Below are positions 7,636 to 16,216 of a stretch of 17,561 nucleotides of DNA, one piece after another. Made by a program: the position numbers and the translations under genes. Origin of the DNA: an uncultured Faecalibacterium sp. (GTDB taxonomy: Bacteria; Bacillota; Clostridia; Oscillospirales; Ruminococcaceae); contig CAKTFD010000045.1 in the NCBI GenBank assembly GCA_934553285.1, positions 1 to 17,561 on the forward strand, in the 5' to 3' direction. The notes under the pieces are model-generated. The model had not been told where the DNA came from. It did no database searches and was given only the letters and a program-made list of their open reading frames with translations. Each line of letters opens with the position of its first letter. Positions within the stretch are counted from its first letter, which is position 1.

Positions 7636-7645
7636 TCGTAAGTGC

Positions 7646-8779
7646 TTATTTGATACAGCTGGAACAGGGGGTATAGCCCGCTGCGATGGCTTCGTCGTAG
7701 CTGGCAAAAAGGATCTGGTTCTTTTCCGCAGGCAGGCTGGCACAGCCGGGCAGATGGAACTTTTTGCTGTTCACATTGCCGATATACCCCTGCTGGGCGG
7801 TGCCGGACGCTGCCGGGTCGGTGGGGTTCAGCTGGCTGTCCGGCACAAAGTGCTCGGTGCCCACGGTGTAGTTCTGCCCGTCGCTGCCGATGGTGATGGT
7901 GCCCTGCAGATCGGTGCGGTATACATCCACCCCGGCATCCCGCAGGATGCTCAAAGTTTCCTCGTGGGGGTGGCCGTATTTATTGCCTGTCCCGCAGGAG
8001 ATGATACCCATCTCGGGCAGCACCGCGTTCAGGAACAGATATCCCGTGCTGGTGCTGGAGCCATGGTGCCCTACCTGCAGCACATCGGCCTTGAGGGCAG
8101 CACCGCTGTTCACAAGGTCGGTCTCGGCGGTCTTTTCCATGTCGCCGGTCAGCAGAAAGCTGGTGGAGCCGTAATCGATGCGCAGGATCAGCGAGGTGTT
8201 GTTGGTCTCGGTATACTGCGCCACCGGGCCAAGCAGGGTCACGGTAGCGCTGCCCAGCGGCCAGCTGGTGCCCACGGCGGGCACCTCCAGCTGCAGGCCC
8301 TGCTGCCGGGTATACTTGACAAAATCGTTGAAGCACTTGGTAGAGGCCTCGGTCACGGGGCTGTAGGCGTGCCCTGCCGGGAACTTTGCCATCACGGCGG
8401 CAAGCCCGCCCACATGATCCTCGTGGGCGTGGGAGCAGAACACATACTGCAGCTGCTGTACCCCCTGCTTTTGCAGGTAGGATACCACCAGACTGCCATC
8501 GTCTACATTGCCGCCATCGTACAGCATGAACTGCCCCTCGCACTCCACAAGGACGCTCAATGCCTGACCGACATCGATAAAATGCATCTCAAAGGGCTGC
8601 TCCGCCCCGGGCACGGCAGCTGCCGGAGGCGATATCACATCGGTGCTGCCGCCGGGCAGCGCGGGGATGCTGCCATCCCAGGCGGCAAGCCCCAGTGCCA
8701 GCACAGCGGCCAGCCCCAGCAGGGCCAGCTTCTGGAGCAGGCGGAGGGGGGTCACTTTTTCTTTTTTCCGTTTTTCCAC
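7646..8779 (-). CDS. Membrane-anchored ComEC-like metallo-beta-lactamase-fold hydrolase with Ada-type cysteine tail
   Basis: A 377-residue protein. A basic N-terminus (EKRKKEK) precedes a hydrophobic segment (about 17-34), so the rest probably lies outside the membrane. The metallo-beta-lactamase domain (about 63-310) has SHAHEDHVGG (116-125), LTGD (210-213), VGHHGSS (236-242) and YGHPHEE (268-274), as in the hydrolase part of ComEC/Rec2 competence proteins. The C-terminal 45 residues (331-375) read as a small Ada-like metal-binding module, YIGNVNSKKFHLPGC then PCSSC (C346, C372, C375). Substrate is unknown; nucleic acid or a phosphodiester is plausible from family. The GTG at 8779 overlaps ygiQ by 28 bases and has only a weak AGAAAGAG ribosome site; GTG at 8755, overlapping by four bases, is possible but would trim the basic N-terminus. 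Confidence 0.85.
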   Translation of the reverse strand: MEKRKKEKVTPLRLLQKLALLGLAAVLALGLAAWDGSIPALPGGSTDVISPPAAAVPGAEQPFEMHFIDVGQALSVLVECEGQFMLYDGGNVDDGSLVVSYLQKQGVQQLQYVFCSHAHEDHVGGLAAVMAKFPAGHAYSPVTEASTKCFNDFVKYTRQQGLQLEVPAVGTSWPLGSATVTLLGPVAQYTETNNTSLILRIDYGSTSFLLTGDMEKTAETDLVNSGAALKADVLQVGHHGSSTSTGYLFLNAVLPEMGIISCGTGNKYGHPHEETLSILRDAGVDVYRTDLQGTITIGSDGQNYTVGTEHFVPDSQLNPTDPAASGTAQQGYIGNVNSKKFHLPGCASLPAEKNQILFASYDEAIAAGYTPCSSCIK

Positions 8780-10809
8780 GCAGTATTCTCTTTCTGTTGC
8801 ATATTCTTAGGTTTATGGCCGGGCGCAGAGTTAGGCGCAAAGCGGGCACCCGGGCTGGGCTGACGCCCTGCCGGGGCGGATGCACGGTCGTTTTTACCGG
8901 CAGCGCGCGCCTTCTGGTTCGGGCGCACGGTATAGGTGCCATCGTTGTGGATGGTCACCTCGGCGTTTTCGGCGCGGCGTGCGGTGCGCTGCACGGCACG
9001 GCGGCCCGCCGCCGGTACCAGCAGTGGAATCAGGTCCTCGCGGTGGGTCAGCTGCAGCGCCCGGACCACCTTTTCGGCGTTGCGCGGCTCGTAGTATTGC
9101 AGCAGCGCACGCTGCAGCGCCTTGCCCTCGGGGGTCTTTTCCACAAACACCGGCTTGAGGGTATAGGGGTCAAGCCCGGTATAGAACATACAGGTGCTCA
9201 CGGTGCCGGGGGTGGGATAAAAATCCTGCACCTGCTCCGGGCGCATGTGGTTTTTGTAAAGATACTCGGCCAGGTAGACGGCATCCTTCAAGGTGCTGCC
9301 CGGGTGGCTGGACATGAGGTAGGGTACCAGATACTGCTTTTTGCCGGCCTTTTTGCTCAGCTCGTAGAACTTATCCTTGAACCTGTTAAAGGTCTCGATA
9401 GGGGGCTTGCCCATGTAAGCCAGGGTGTTGGGGGCACAGTGCTCCGGTGCAACTTTCAGCTGGCCGGACACATGGTATTCCACCAGTTCCTTAAAAAAGG
9501 TATCGTCCGGGTCAGCCATCAGGTAATCGAACCGGATGCCGCTGCGGATGAACACCTTTTTCACCCCCGGCAGCTCCCGCACCCGGCGCAGGATCTTTAA
9601 ATAATCGCTGTGGTCCACGATCATGTGGGAGCAGGTAGTGGGGGCCAGGCAGTGCTTGCCGCCGTTGCACATACCGCGCAGCATCTGCTCGCGGCAGGAG
9701 GGGAAGCGGAAGTTTGCGGTGGGGCCGCCCACATCGTGGATGTAGCCCTTGAAATCCGGCTCGTGGGTCATGCGCTCGGCTTCCTCCACGATGCTGTCGG
9801 CGCTGCGGCTGGTGACCCGCCGACCCTGATGCAGCTGGATGGCGCAGAAGTTGCAGCCGCCAAAGCAGCCGCGGTTCTGGATGATGGAGAACTGCACCTC
9901 CCGGATGGCGGGCACACCGCCCATGCTCTCATAGATGGGGTGATACCGGCGGGTATAGGGCAGGGCGTAGACCTTATCCAGCTCCCAGCGCACCAGCGGC
10001 TTTGCGGGCAGGTTCTGCACCAGATACTTTTCGCTCTGCTTCTGCACGATGATCTGGCCGCTGACCACATCCTGATTATCCATCTGGATGCGGCAGGCCT
10101 TGGCATAGGCGGTCTTATCGCTGGCCACCTTTTTATAACCGGCGCACTCCACGTACCGCTGGGGCAGGTGGTCAAAATCGGTCAGGTAGCAGGTACCGTC
10201 CACATCCGTGATGCTTTCCACCGGCTCCCCGGCGGCCAGGCGGCGGGCGATCTCCACGGTCTGGTGCTCGCCCATGCCAAAGCTGATGATATCCGCGCCG
10301 GAGTCCTCCGCGATGCTGGGCAGCACGGTGTCCAGCCAGTAATCGTAGTGGGCAAAGCGGCGCAGGCTGGCTTCCAGGCCGCCCAGGATCACAGGCAGAT
10401 CCGGGTAGGCCTGCTTTGCCAGCTTTGTATACACGGTGGCGCTGCGATCCGGGCGGGCACCGGCCTTGCCGCCGGGGGAGTATTCGTCCTCGGCGCGGGG
10501 GATCTTTGCCACAGAATAGTGGCTGACCATGCTGTCCACATTGCCGCCGCCGATAAAAAAGCCGTACTTCGGCCTGCCGAACCGCTTGAAATCCTCGCAG
10601 TCGGTGTAGCGGGGCTGCGCCAGTACGCCCACCTTGTAGCCCTCGGCTTCCAGCAGGCGGCTGATGATGGCGGTGCCAAAGCTGGGGTGGTCTACATAGG
10701 CATCACCGCCCACCACCACAAAATCCAGCTGCTCCCAGCCCCGGGCTTCCATATCCGCCCGGCTGATGGGAAGAAATTCGGTGTAGATCTGGGGGGTAGA
10801 GTTGTCCAT
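8752..10809 (-). CDS. ygiQ: YgiQ-family radical SAM protein
   Basis: A 685-residue protein of the YgiQ (UPF0313) family; its substrate is not known to me. The N-terminal part (about 25-215) has a B12-binding-like layout, with VVVGGDAYVDHPSFGTAII and GGLEASLRRFAHYDYW. The radical SAM cluster motif is CFGGCNFC (C315, C319, C322). The region to about residue 590 carries the typical DVGGPTANF and KVAPEHCAP segments. From about 605 the tail is basic and low in complexity (many K, R, A, P and Q), ending KNGKKKK, and looks disordered. The start ATG at 10809 has GAGGAT about nine bases upstream. It lies 138 bases after ftsK in the same direction and overlaps the next gene, so the three are probably transcribed together. 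Confidence 0.92.
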   Translation of the reverse strand: MDNSTPQIYTEFLPISRADMEARGWEQLDFVVVGGDAYVDHPSFGTAIISRLLEAEGYKVGVLAQPRYTDCEDFKRFGRPKYGFFIGGGNVDSMVSHYSVAKIPRAEDEYSPGGKAGARPDRSATVYTKLAKQAYPDLPVILGGLEASLRRFAHYDYWLDTVLPSIAEDSGADIISFGMGEHQTVEIARRLAAGEPVESITDVDGTCYLTDFDHLPQRYVECAGYKKVASDKTAYAKACRIQMDNQDVVSGQIIVQKQSEKYLVQNLPAKPLVRWELDKVYALPYTRRYHPIYESMGGVPAIREVQFSIIQNRGCFGGCNFCAIQLHQGRRVTSRSADSIVEEAERMTHEPDFKGYIHDVGGPTANFRFPSCREQMLRGMCNGGKHCLAPTTCSHMIVDHSDYLKILRRVRELPGVKKVFIRSGIRFDYLMADPDDTFFKELVEYHVSGQLKVAPEHCAPNTLAYMGKPPIETFNRFKDKFYELSKKAGKKQYLVPYLMSSHPGSTLKDAVYLAEYLYKNHMRPEQVQDFYPTPGTVSTCMFYTGLDPYTLKPVFVEKTPEGKALQRALLQYYEPRNAEKVVRALQLTHREDLIPLLVPAAGRRAVQRTARRAENAEVTIHNDGTYTVRPNQKARAAGKNDRASAPAGRQPSPGARFAPNSAPGHKPKNMQQKENTAWKNGKKKK

Positions 10810-10873
10810 TTGCTAATATCCTCATTCCTGGTTGAACACGGGCAGCGTCCCCGCTCTCTCCGTCCGCTTCGGG

Positions 10874-10900
10874 GCCGGCGCTCCCGATGGGAAAGCCGGC
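10874..10900. other. GC-rich stem-loop between ftsK and ygiQ
   Basis: GCCGGC (10874-10879) pairs with GCCGGC (10895-10900), with an inner CCC/GGG pairing. No T-run follows on the minus strand, so it is unlikely to terminate there. It may be an RNA processing or stability element. A second small hairpin, AAAGC/GCTTT, lies near 10920-10936 just after the ftsK stop. Confidence 0.4.
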
Positions 10901-10947
10901 GGTGTGTGCGTATCGGCCGAGAAAGCGTGCGCTTTTTTCAGTTTTTA

Positions 10948-13818
10948 TCATTCCTCCGGCTGGTTCATCTGCATTTCCAGCCACTGCTGGCGGCTGATGA
11001 GCACAGCGCGGGGCTTGGCACCCTCGTAGGGGCCGATGATGCTCTTCTGTTCCATCTCGTCCATGATGCGGGCGGCGCGGGCATAGCCCAGCTTGCAGCG
11101 GCGCTGCAGCAGGCTGGTAGAGGCCTGCCCGGCATCGATGACCACATCCACGGCCTGTTTGAACATGGGGTCGGACCCTGCATCCTCCTCGGCATCGGCG
11201 CTGCTGCCGCCCTTTTTGCCATCCATGATCGCGTGTTTTTCCATCGCTTCGATCATGGCCTCATCGTACTGCACCGTAGCGCTGGACTTGATAAAGTCCA
11301 GCACCCGGCTGATCTCCTCATCCCGCACAAAGGTGCCCTGGATGCGGGTGGGCTTGGGTGCGCCCACGGGCATAAAGAGCATATCGCCCTGGCCCAGCAG
11401 TTTTTCTGCACCGGCACCATCCAGAATGGTGCGGCTGTCTACCTGGCTGGACACGGCAAAGGCGATGCGGCTGGGGATGTTGGCCTTGATCAGGCCGGTG
11501 ATAACGTCCACGCTGGGGCGCTGGGTAGCCACGATCAGGTGCATACCGGCGGCACGGGCTTTCTGGGCGATGCGGCAGATGGAGTCCTCCACATCCTTGC
11601 CCACCACCATCATCAGATCGGCCAGCTCGTCGATGATAATGGCGATATAGGGCATCTTTTCCAGCTCCGGCTGCTCGGCAGCCAGCTTGTTGAAGGACTT
11701 GATATCGCGCACATTGTTCTCGGCAAACAGCCGGTAGCGGCGCTCCATCTCCTGCACGGCGCTGCCCAGCGCACCGGCTGCCTTGCGCGGCTCGGTGACC
11801 ACCGGCATCAGCAGGTGGGGGATGCCGTTATACTCGGCCAGTTCCACCACCTTGGGGTCGATGAGCAGCAGCTTGACGTCCTCCGGGCTGGAGCGGAACA
11901 GCAGGCTCATGATGATGCTGTTCACGCACACGGATTTACCACTGCCGGTGCTGCCCGCGATGAGCAGATGGGGCATCTTGCACAGGTCAGTCACCTGCGC
12001 CACACCGGCAATGTCCTTGCCCAGGGCGATGCCCAGGGGCGAGGTCATGCGCAGAAAGCTCTGGCTCTCAAAGATGCTGCGGATGTACACGGGGGTCTTT
12101 TTATGGTTGGGCACCTCGATGCCCACGGCGGGTTTGCCGGGGATGGGTGCTTCCATACGCACATCGGCCACCGCCAGGTTCAGGGCGATATCATCGGCCA
12201 GCGAGGTGATGCGGCTGATCTTTACGCCCGCCATGGGCTGCAGCTCGTACCGGGTCACCGAGGGGCCGCGGGAGATATCCAGCACCCGGGTGCGCACGCC
12301 GAAGCTTTCCAGCGTGTCCACCAGCTTCTGGGCGTTGGCTTTCAGCTCCTCCTGCGCGCCGGGATCGCTCTCCTCGTGAGAGCGCTCAAACAGCTCGATG
12401 GGCGGGTACTGATATTCGTAGGTATCCGCCGGCACGGCTTCCTCGGTGGGGGCTGTGGCAGCCGCCTGCTCAGAGGCGGCGGGCTTTTCCATGGCTGCTG
12501 CCACCAGCGAGTTGATGTCCTTTTCCTCCACCGGCTCGGCGGTAATGCTGATCCAGCCATCCTCATCCGGTGCAGAGCGGAAAGCCACCGCGTTTTCGGC
12601 GCTCACGCGGGGCACAGCGGGCTGGATGGGTGCGGCAGGCTCCGGCTGTGCCGGTGCCTGGGGCTGCACGACCGGCATCACCGGCTGGGTGATGGGGGTC
12701 TCAAAGGCAGCCTCCGCTGGGTGGGGGCACGGCGGCGTTTCTTTGGCAAAAAAGTCCTCGGCCGCGGTGACCACCGGGTCCGCCACGATGGGCGGCGGGG
12801 CAGGCCGGGGCGTGGGACGCAGCGGATCCTGCCCAAAGGTGCCGCCCGGCCCCACGATCAGCGGCTCGATCGGCTCGCTGCCGCCCTCGGAGAGTGCAGC
12901 ATGGTCGGGGCCTAGATCCACATCAAAGGAGGCCCGGGGATGGGGCACGCTGACCCGCACCGGGGTGATGGGCACTGCCGCAGGTGCCGGTTCCGGCTGG
13001 GCAGCAGGCGCGGCGTTCTCGGGTTCGTCCGCCTCCATCTCCTGGGTCACCTTGTGCCCCCAGTGCAGCACGCCGGTCATCCACTCGGGTATCCCGATGT
13101 GCAGGCCCGGCGCAGGCTCGTCTGCATCGTCAAGGTCTTCTTCCGCATCCTCGACCTCATCATATTCCAGCGCGGCTTCCCGCTCTGCCTGCCGTGCGGC
13201 AGCGCGCTCGGCACGGCGGGCGGCATTCTGCTGGGCAAGGTCTGCCCCACGGGCACGCACCCCGCCGGTAACTGCGCACAGCCAGAGCCAGACCTCGGCG
13301 GGGGTCAGGTCAAAAATGTACAGGCTGCCGCACAGCAGCAGCACGACCATAATAAGGTTTGCCGCCGGACGGCCGCACAGCAAAAGCAGCACACCGCCCA
13401 GCACAAAGCCCATCGCGCCGCCGGAAAGCCAGGCGTTGACCCCGTTGGCGTAGCAGGCCGCCAGCATCTGAAAGGCGCTCTGCCCCTTGGGCTGGATATC
13501 GGAAAACACGATGACCGTGCCGCAGACGAAGATAAGCCCCAGCACCAGCTTGAGGATGTGGGACAGCAGCTCCTCGCCGCGGGTGTACAGCACCGCCAGG
13601 CAGCATACCGCTGCACCCAGCACAAAACTGCCGCAGCCGAACAGCCCGAACAGCACATCGTGCAGCACCCGCCAGACGGAATCGCCCTGCACAAAGGCCA
13701 GCACCATCAGCAGCAGCCCGCCAAACAGGGTGCCAAGCCCCGCCGGGAGCCGCTGTTCTGCCTTTTTACGGCGTGCCGCAGTACGCCGTGCCGTTGATTT
13801 TCGTTTTTTTGTTGCCAT
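10948..13818 (-). CDS. ftsK: FtsK/SpoIIIE-family DNA translocase
   Basis: A 956-residue septal DNA pump that clears chromosomes from the division plane. After a basic N-terminus there are four to five hydrophobic segments (about 28-44, 55-78, 89-105, 133-149, 154-169). A long linker rich in Ala, Pro and Glu spans about 190-480. The RecA-like motor has Walker A GSTGSGKS (622-629), LLLIDPKVVELAEY (650-663) and Walker B IIIDELADL (726-734). The C-terminal gamma winged helix (about 884-949) contains DVVIDAGQASTSLLQRRCKLGYARAARI-type sequence, which in relatives reads polarity signals in DNA. The ATG at 13818 is chosen because the protein then begins MATKKRKS; a frame extends to 13851 without a ribosome site. 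GGGGAA lies nine to ten bases upstream. It has its own promoter. FtsK and SpoIIIE cannot be told apart here. Confidence 0.95.
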   Translation of the reverse strand: MATKKRKSTARRTAARRKKAEQRLPAGLGTLFGGLLLMVLAFVQGDSVWRVLHDVLFGLFGCGSFVLGAAVCCLAVLYTRGEELLSHILKLVLGLIFVCGTVIVFSDIQPKGQSAFQMLAACYANGVNAWLSGGAMGFVLGGVLLLLCGRPAANLIMVVLLLCGSLYIFDLTPAEVWLWLCAVTGGVRARGADLAQQNAARRAERAAARQAEREAALEYDEVEDAEEDLDDADEPAPGLHIGIPEWMTGVLHWGHKVTQEMEADEPENAAPAAQPEPAPAAVPITPVRVSVPHPRASFDVDLGPDHAALSEGGSEPIEPLIVGPGGTFGQDPLRPTPRPAPPPIVADPVVTAAEDFFAKETPPCPHPAEAAFETPITQPVMPVVQPQAPAQPEPAAPIQPAVPRVSAENAVAFRSAPDEDGWISITAEPVEEKDINSLVAAAMEKPAASEQAAATAPTEEAVPADTYEYQYPPIELFERSHEESDPGAQEELKANAQKLVDTLESFGVRTRVLDISRGPSVTRYELQPMAGVKISRITSLADDIALNLAVADVRMEAPIPGKPAVGIEVPNHKKTPVYIRSIFESQSFLRMTSPLGIALGKDIAGVAQVTDLCKMPHLLIAGSTGSGKSVCVNSIIMSLLFRSSPEDVKLLLIDPKVVELAEYNGIPHLLMPVVTEPRKAAGALGSAVQEMERRYRLFAENNVRDIKSFNKLAAEQPELEKMPYIAIIIDELADLMMVVGKDVEDSICRIAQKARAAGMHLIVATQRPSVDVITGLIKANIPSRIAFAVSSQVDSRTILDGAGAEKLLGQGDMLFMPVGAPKPTRIQGTFVRDEEISRVLDFIKSSATVQYDEAMIEAMEKHAIMDGKKGGSSADAEEDAGSDPMFKQAVDVVIDAGQASTSLLQRRCKLGYARAARIMDEMEQKSIIGPYEGAKPRAVLISRQQWLEMQMNQPEE

Positions 13819-13865
13819 TTTTCTCTGTTCCCCAACTTCCCATAGACACAATGATTGATTTTATT

Positions 13866-13894
13866 ATTGTACCACGCAAGGGCAAAAATGGCAA
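13866..13894 (-). promoter_or_regulatory. Promoter for ftsK and following genes
   Basis: On the minus strand, TTGCCA (13894-13889) and TACAAT (13871-13866) are separated by 17 bases, each one base from consensus. The leader to the ftsK ATG is about 40 bases. No terminator with a T-run was seen between the upstream protease gene and this promoter, so read-through is also possible. Confidence 0.75.
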
Positions 13895-13995
13895 ACCATA
13901 TTGTTGTTTTGCTGGAGGAAAATGGAACGCACCCCGGTCCCCCCTCAGTCTTTGCTGTGGCGCTGACGGAAGGGGCAACCCCACAAACCAATACT

Positions 13996-14679
13996 TTACT
14001 CTCGCTCGATCTCCCCGTACAGCCAGGCCAGCGCGTCCGAAAGGCCGCCCAGTTCGTCGATGAGCTTTTCCTTTACGGCACGGCGGCCATCCAGCACGGT
14101 GCCCATATCCATCACCAGCTCCCCAGTATGGAGCATCAGCTGGGTGTAGCGCTTTTCCGACATGCCGCTGTGGGCGGACACAAAGCCGGTGATGCGCTGC
14201 TGCATCTGCTCGAACCAGTGCATGGTCTGGGGCACCCCCAGGATCAGCCCGGAGTGCCGCACCGGGTGCACCGTCATGGTGGCGGTGGGCACGATAAAGC
14301 TGCGCCGGGCGCTGACCGCCAGCGGGATGCCGATGGAGTGCCCGCCGCCCAGCACAAGGGTAGCGCTGGGTTTGGAGATGCTGGCGATCAGCTCCGCCAG
14401 GGCAAGGCCGGTCTCCACATCGCCGCCCACCGTGTTGAGCAGCACCAGCAGGCCCTCGATGCGGGGATCCTCCTGCACGGCTACCAGCTGGGGGATGACA
14501 TGCTCATACTTGGTGGTCTTCTGGCCCTGGGGTGCTTCCATATGCCCCTCGATCTGGCCGATCACGGTCAGGCAGTGGATGGTGTGTCCGCCCCGGGTCA
14601 GGGTGACTGTGCCAAGATCTTCAACATCCTCTTTTTCCATCCGGTGCTGCTCCACCGGGGTATCCTTTGCGGGTTCCAT
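13996..14679 (-). CDS. tepA: TepA-like ClpP-family serine peptidase
   Basis: A 227-residue protein of the ClpP/crotonase fold resembling B. subtilis TepA (YmfB), described as a translocation-enhancing protein. It has LNTVGGDVETGLALAELI (81-98), the nucleophile Ser115 in GGGHSIGIPLAVS (111-123), and the probable catalytic His138 in MTVHPVRHSG. Substrates are unknown. The start at 14679 has AAGGAG eight bases upstream; the frame continues to 14760, but that extension lacks similarity and a ribosome site. In B. subtilis tepA lies directly upstream of spoIIIE, and the same order is kept here with ftsK/spoIIIE 177 bases downstream, which strengthens the assignment. It is divergent from rex. I could not place its promoter with confidence. 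Confidence 0.88.
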   Translation of the reverse strand: MEPAKDTPVEQHRMEKEDVEDLGTVTLTRGGHTIHCLTVIGQIEGHMEAPQGQKTTKYEHVIPQLVAVQEDPRIEGLLVLLNTVGGDVETGLALAELIASISKPSATLVLGGGHSIGIPLAVSARRSFIVPTATMTVHPVRHSGLILGVPQTMHWFEQMQQRITGFVSAHSGMSEKRYTQLMLHTGELVMDMGTVLDGRRAVKEKLIDELGGLSDALAWLYGEIERE

Positions 14680-14800
14680 AGCACTTCTCCTTCCCTGTGG
14701 GTGTGTTGTGGGGTCAGTATCCCCCGGCAGTGCTGGTGCTATGCATGGGGGAGCTGCCAAAAAACTTTGTGAATTTTTTTACTTTTTTATAGATAGATAT

Positions 14801-14828
14801 TTGACATTCGCCTTTCATGCTGTATACT
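14801..14828 (+). promoter_or_regulatory. Promoter for rex-tdk
   Basis: A perfect -35 box TTGACA (14801-14806) and a -10 box TATACT (14823-14828) are separated by 16 bases. A TTGTGAA string (14767-14773), identical to one half of a Rex operator, lies just upstream. The other half is poorly conserved, so Rex self-control is only a suggestion. Confidence 0.82.
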
Positions 14829-14834
14829 TTAAAT

Positions 14835-14934
14835 AATATAACAGGATAAAATGGAACAACTCTCTGCGCGCAACGAAAGCCTCTGCATGGTGGCAGATGC
14901 TGCGGCGCGTTGGGCAGAAAGGAGAAATTTTCCT
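14835..14934 (+). other. Structured 5' leader of rex
   Basis: About 100 bases separate the expected start of transcription from the rex ATG. TCTGC (14863-14867) and CAACG (14871-14875) can pair with CGTTG (14908-14912) and GCAGA (14914-14918). An inner TCTGC/GCAGA hairpin (14882-14897) can form inside. The outer stem abuts the ribosome site AAAGGAG (14918-14924). An in-frame ATG at 14851 would add 28 residues to Rex, but relatives do not have them. Confidence 0.4.
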
Positions 14935-15576
14935 ATGAACACCCCTCAGAAAGCATCACTTCCCGTGATCAAGCGTCTTCCCAAGTATTACCGGTATCTG
15001 CGCTCGCTGCAGGCCGATGGCATCACCAGCATCTCCTCCCGGGAGCTTGCCTCCCAGATGGGCACCACTGCCTCCCAGGTGCGGCAGGACTTTAACTGCA
15101 TCGGTGACGTCAATGGCCGGCAGGGCATCGGCTACTCGGTGGAGAACCTGCTTTCCATCCTGGAGAGCCTGCTGTTCGGCAACGGCGACCGCCTGCCCAC
15201 CATCCTGATCGGCTGCGGCCGTCTGGGCAAAGCGGTGAGCCGCTTTATCACCACCGATACCAACGGCTATAAGCTGATCGCCGCCTTTGACGTTGCGCAG
15301 GACGAGGTAGGCCGGGAGATCAGCGGCATCCGCATCCGGCATATCGACGAACTGGAAGCCTTCTGCGCCGAGCATCATCCCAAGGTGGCCGTGCTCTGTG
15401 TCCCCCGCGATGGCGCGCAGCAGGTGAGCGGACGGCTGGTGGATCTGGGCATTGAAGGCTTCTGGAACTTTTCCCACTATGACCTGTCGGTGCCTTACCC
15501 CGGTGTCGTGGTGGAGAACGTCCATCTGGGCGACAGCCTGATGAGCCTGGGCTACCGCCTGCGCAACCAGGAGTGA
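14935..15576 (+). CDS. rex: Redox-sensing transcriptional repressor Rex
   Basis: A 213-residue repressor that senses the NADH/NAD+ ratio and, in relatives, controls fermentation and anaerobic respiration genes. The N-terminal winged helix (about 8-78) begins VIKRLPKYYRYL and contains SSRELASQMGTTASQVRQDF (34-53), the DNA-recognition region. The Rossmann domain has LIGCGRLGKA (91-100) with the G-C-G-x-x-G dinucleotide loop and the acidic D119 at the end of strand two. The C-terminal swapped helix follows at about 198-210. Length suits the family. The ATG at 14935 is chosen because AAAGGAG (14918-14924) lies ten bases upstream and Rex proteins begin shortly before this motif. The stop is followed after four bases by tdk, so the pair is co-transcribed. 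Confidence 0.96.
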   Translation: MNTPQKASLPVIKRLPKYYRYLRSLQADGITSISSRELASQMGTTASQVRQDFNCIGDVNGRQGIGYSVENLLSILESLLFGNGDRLPTILIGCGRLGKAVSRFITTDTNGYKLIAAFDVAQDEVGREISGIRIRHIDELEAFCAEHHPKVAVLCVPRDGAQQVSGRLVDLGIEGFWNFSHYDLSVPYPGVVVENVHLGDSLMSLGYRLRNQE

Positions 15577-15580
15577 CGGC

Positions 15581-16189
15581 ATGGCAAAATTGTATTTTCG
15601 CTACGGCGCCATGAACAGCGGCAAAAGCACTGCCCTGATGCAGGTGGCGCACAACTACGAAGAACAGGGCATGAAGGTGCTCATTTTAAAGCCGCAGGTG
15701 GATACCAAGGGCGGCGGCGAGCTGGTAAGCCGCCTGGGTGTGCGCCGCAAGGCCGACCTGCTGATCCCGCCGGAGCTGGATGTGTTTGCCGCCGTGCGCG
15801 CCGCCAACCAGGCCGCCGGGCCTCTGGCCTGCGTGCTGTGCGACGAGAGCCAGTTTTTTACCCCGGCGCAGGCCGAGCAGCTGTTTATGGTCACCGTAGA
15901 CCTGAACATCCCGGTGATCTGCTACGGCCTGCGGGCGGATTTTTCCCTGAAAGGGTTCCCCGGCTCCACCCGTCTGCTGGAGCTGGCCCACACCATCGAG
16001 GAGATGAAGACCATCTGCACCTGCGGGCGCAAAGCCATCTGCAACTGCCGCAAGGTGAACGGCCAGTTCGTCTTTGAGGGCGAGCAGGTGGCCATCGACC
16101 TGGAAAACGATGTGCAGTATGTCAGCATGTGCCCCCAGTGCTACTTTAAAGCCCGGCGGGCCTTTTACGCCGCAAAAGAGAACGGCTGA
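15581..16189 (+). CDS. tdk: Thymidine kinase (type II)
   Basis: A 202-residue salvage enzyme that phosphorylates thymidine with ATP to dTMP. The phosphate loop is GAMNSGKST (9-17). The DES segment (88-90) holds the likely catalytic base Glu89. The lid and substrate region includes VICYGLRADF (112-121). Zinc cysteines appear as ICTCGRK (C146, C148) and CPQC (C184, C187). An additional CNC (C154, C156) is also present. Spacing resembles the E. coli enzyme more than human TK1. AGGAG (15569-15573) overlaps the end of rex and lies seven bases before the ATG, so translation is coupled to rex. With purA and pyrB it makes this window rich in nucleotide metabolism. Confidence 0.95.
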   Translation: MAKLYFRYGAMNSGKSTALMQVAHNYEEQGMKVLILKPQVDTKGGGELVSRLGVRRKADLLIPPELDVFAAVRAANQAAGPLACVLCDESQFFTPAQAEQLFMVTVDLNIPVICYGLRADFSLKGFPGSTRLLELAHTIEEMKTICTCGRKAICNCRKVNGQFVFEGEQVAIDLENDVQYVSMCPQCYFKARRAFYAAKENG

Positions 16190-16216
16190 CACTGCTACTA
16201 TAATACTGTATATAAA

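Noticed and set aside
9610..12915. Open frame of 1,101 codons on the plus strand opposite ygiQ and ftsK
   Set aside because: It spans two genuine minus-strand genes and the gap between them, has no ribosome site and has a composition typical of antisense shadows.
13922..13966. Tiny 14-codon plus-strand frame with a good TGGAGG ribosome site
   Set aside because: No promoter partner or similarity, and it lies in the upstream region of ftsK on the other strand; probably chance.
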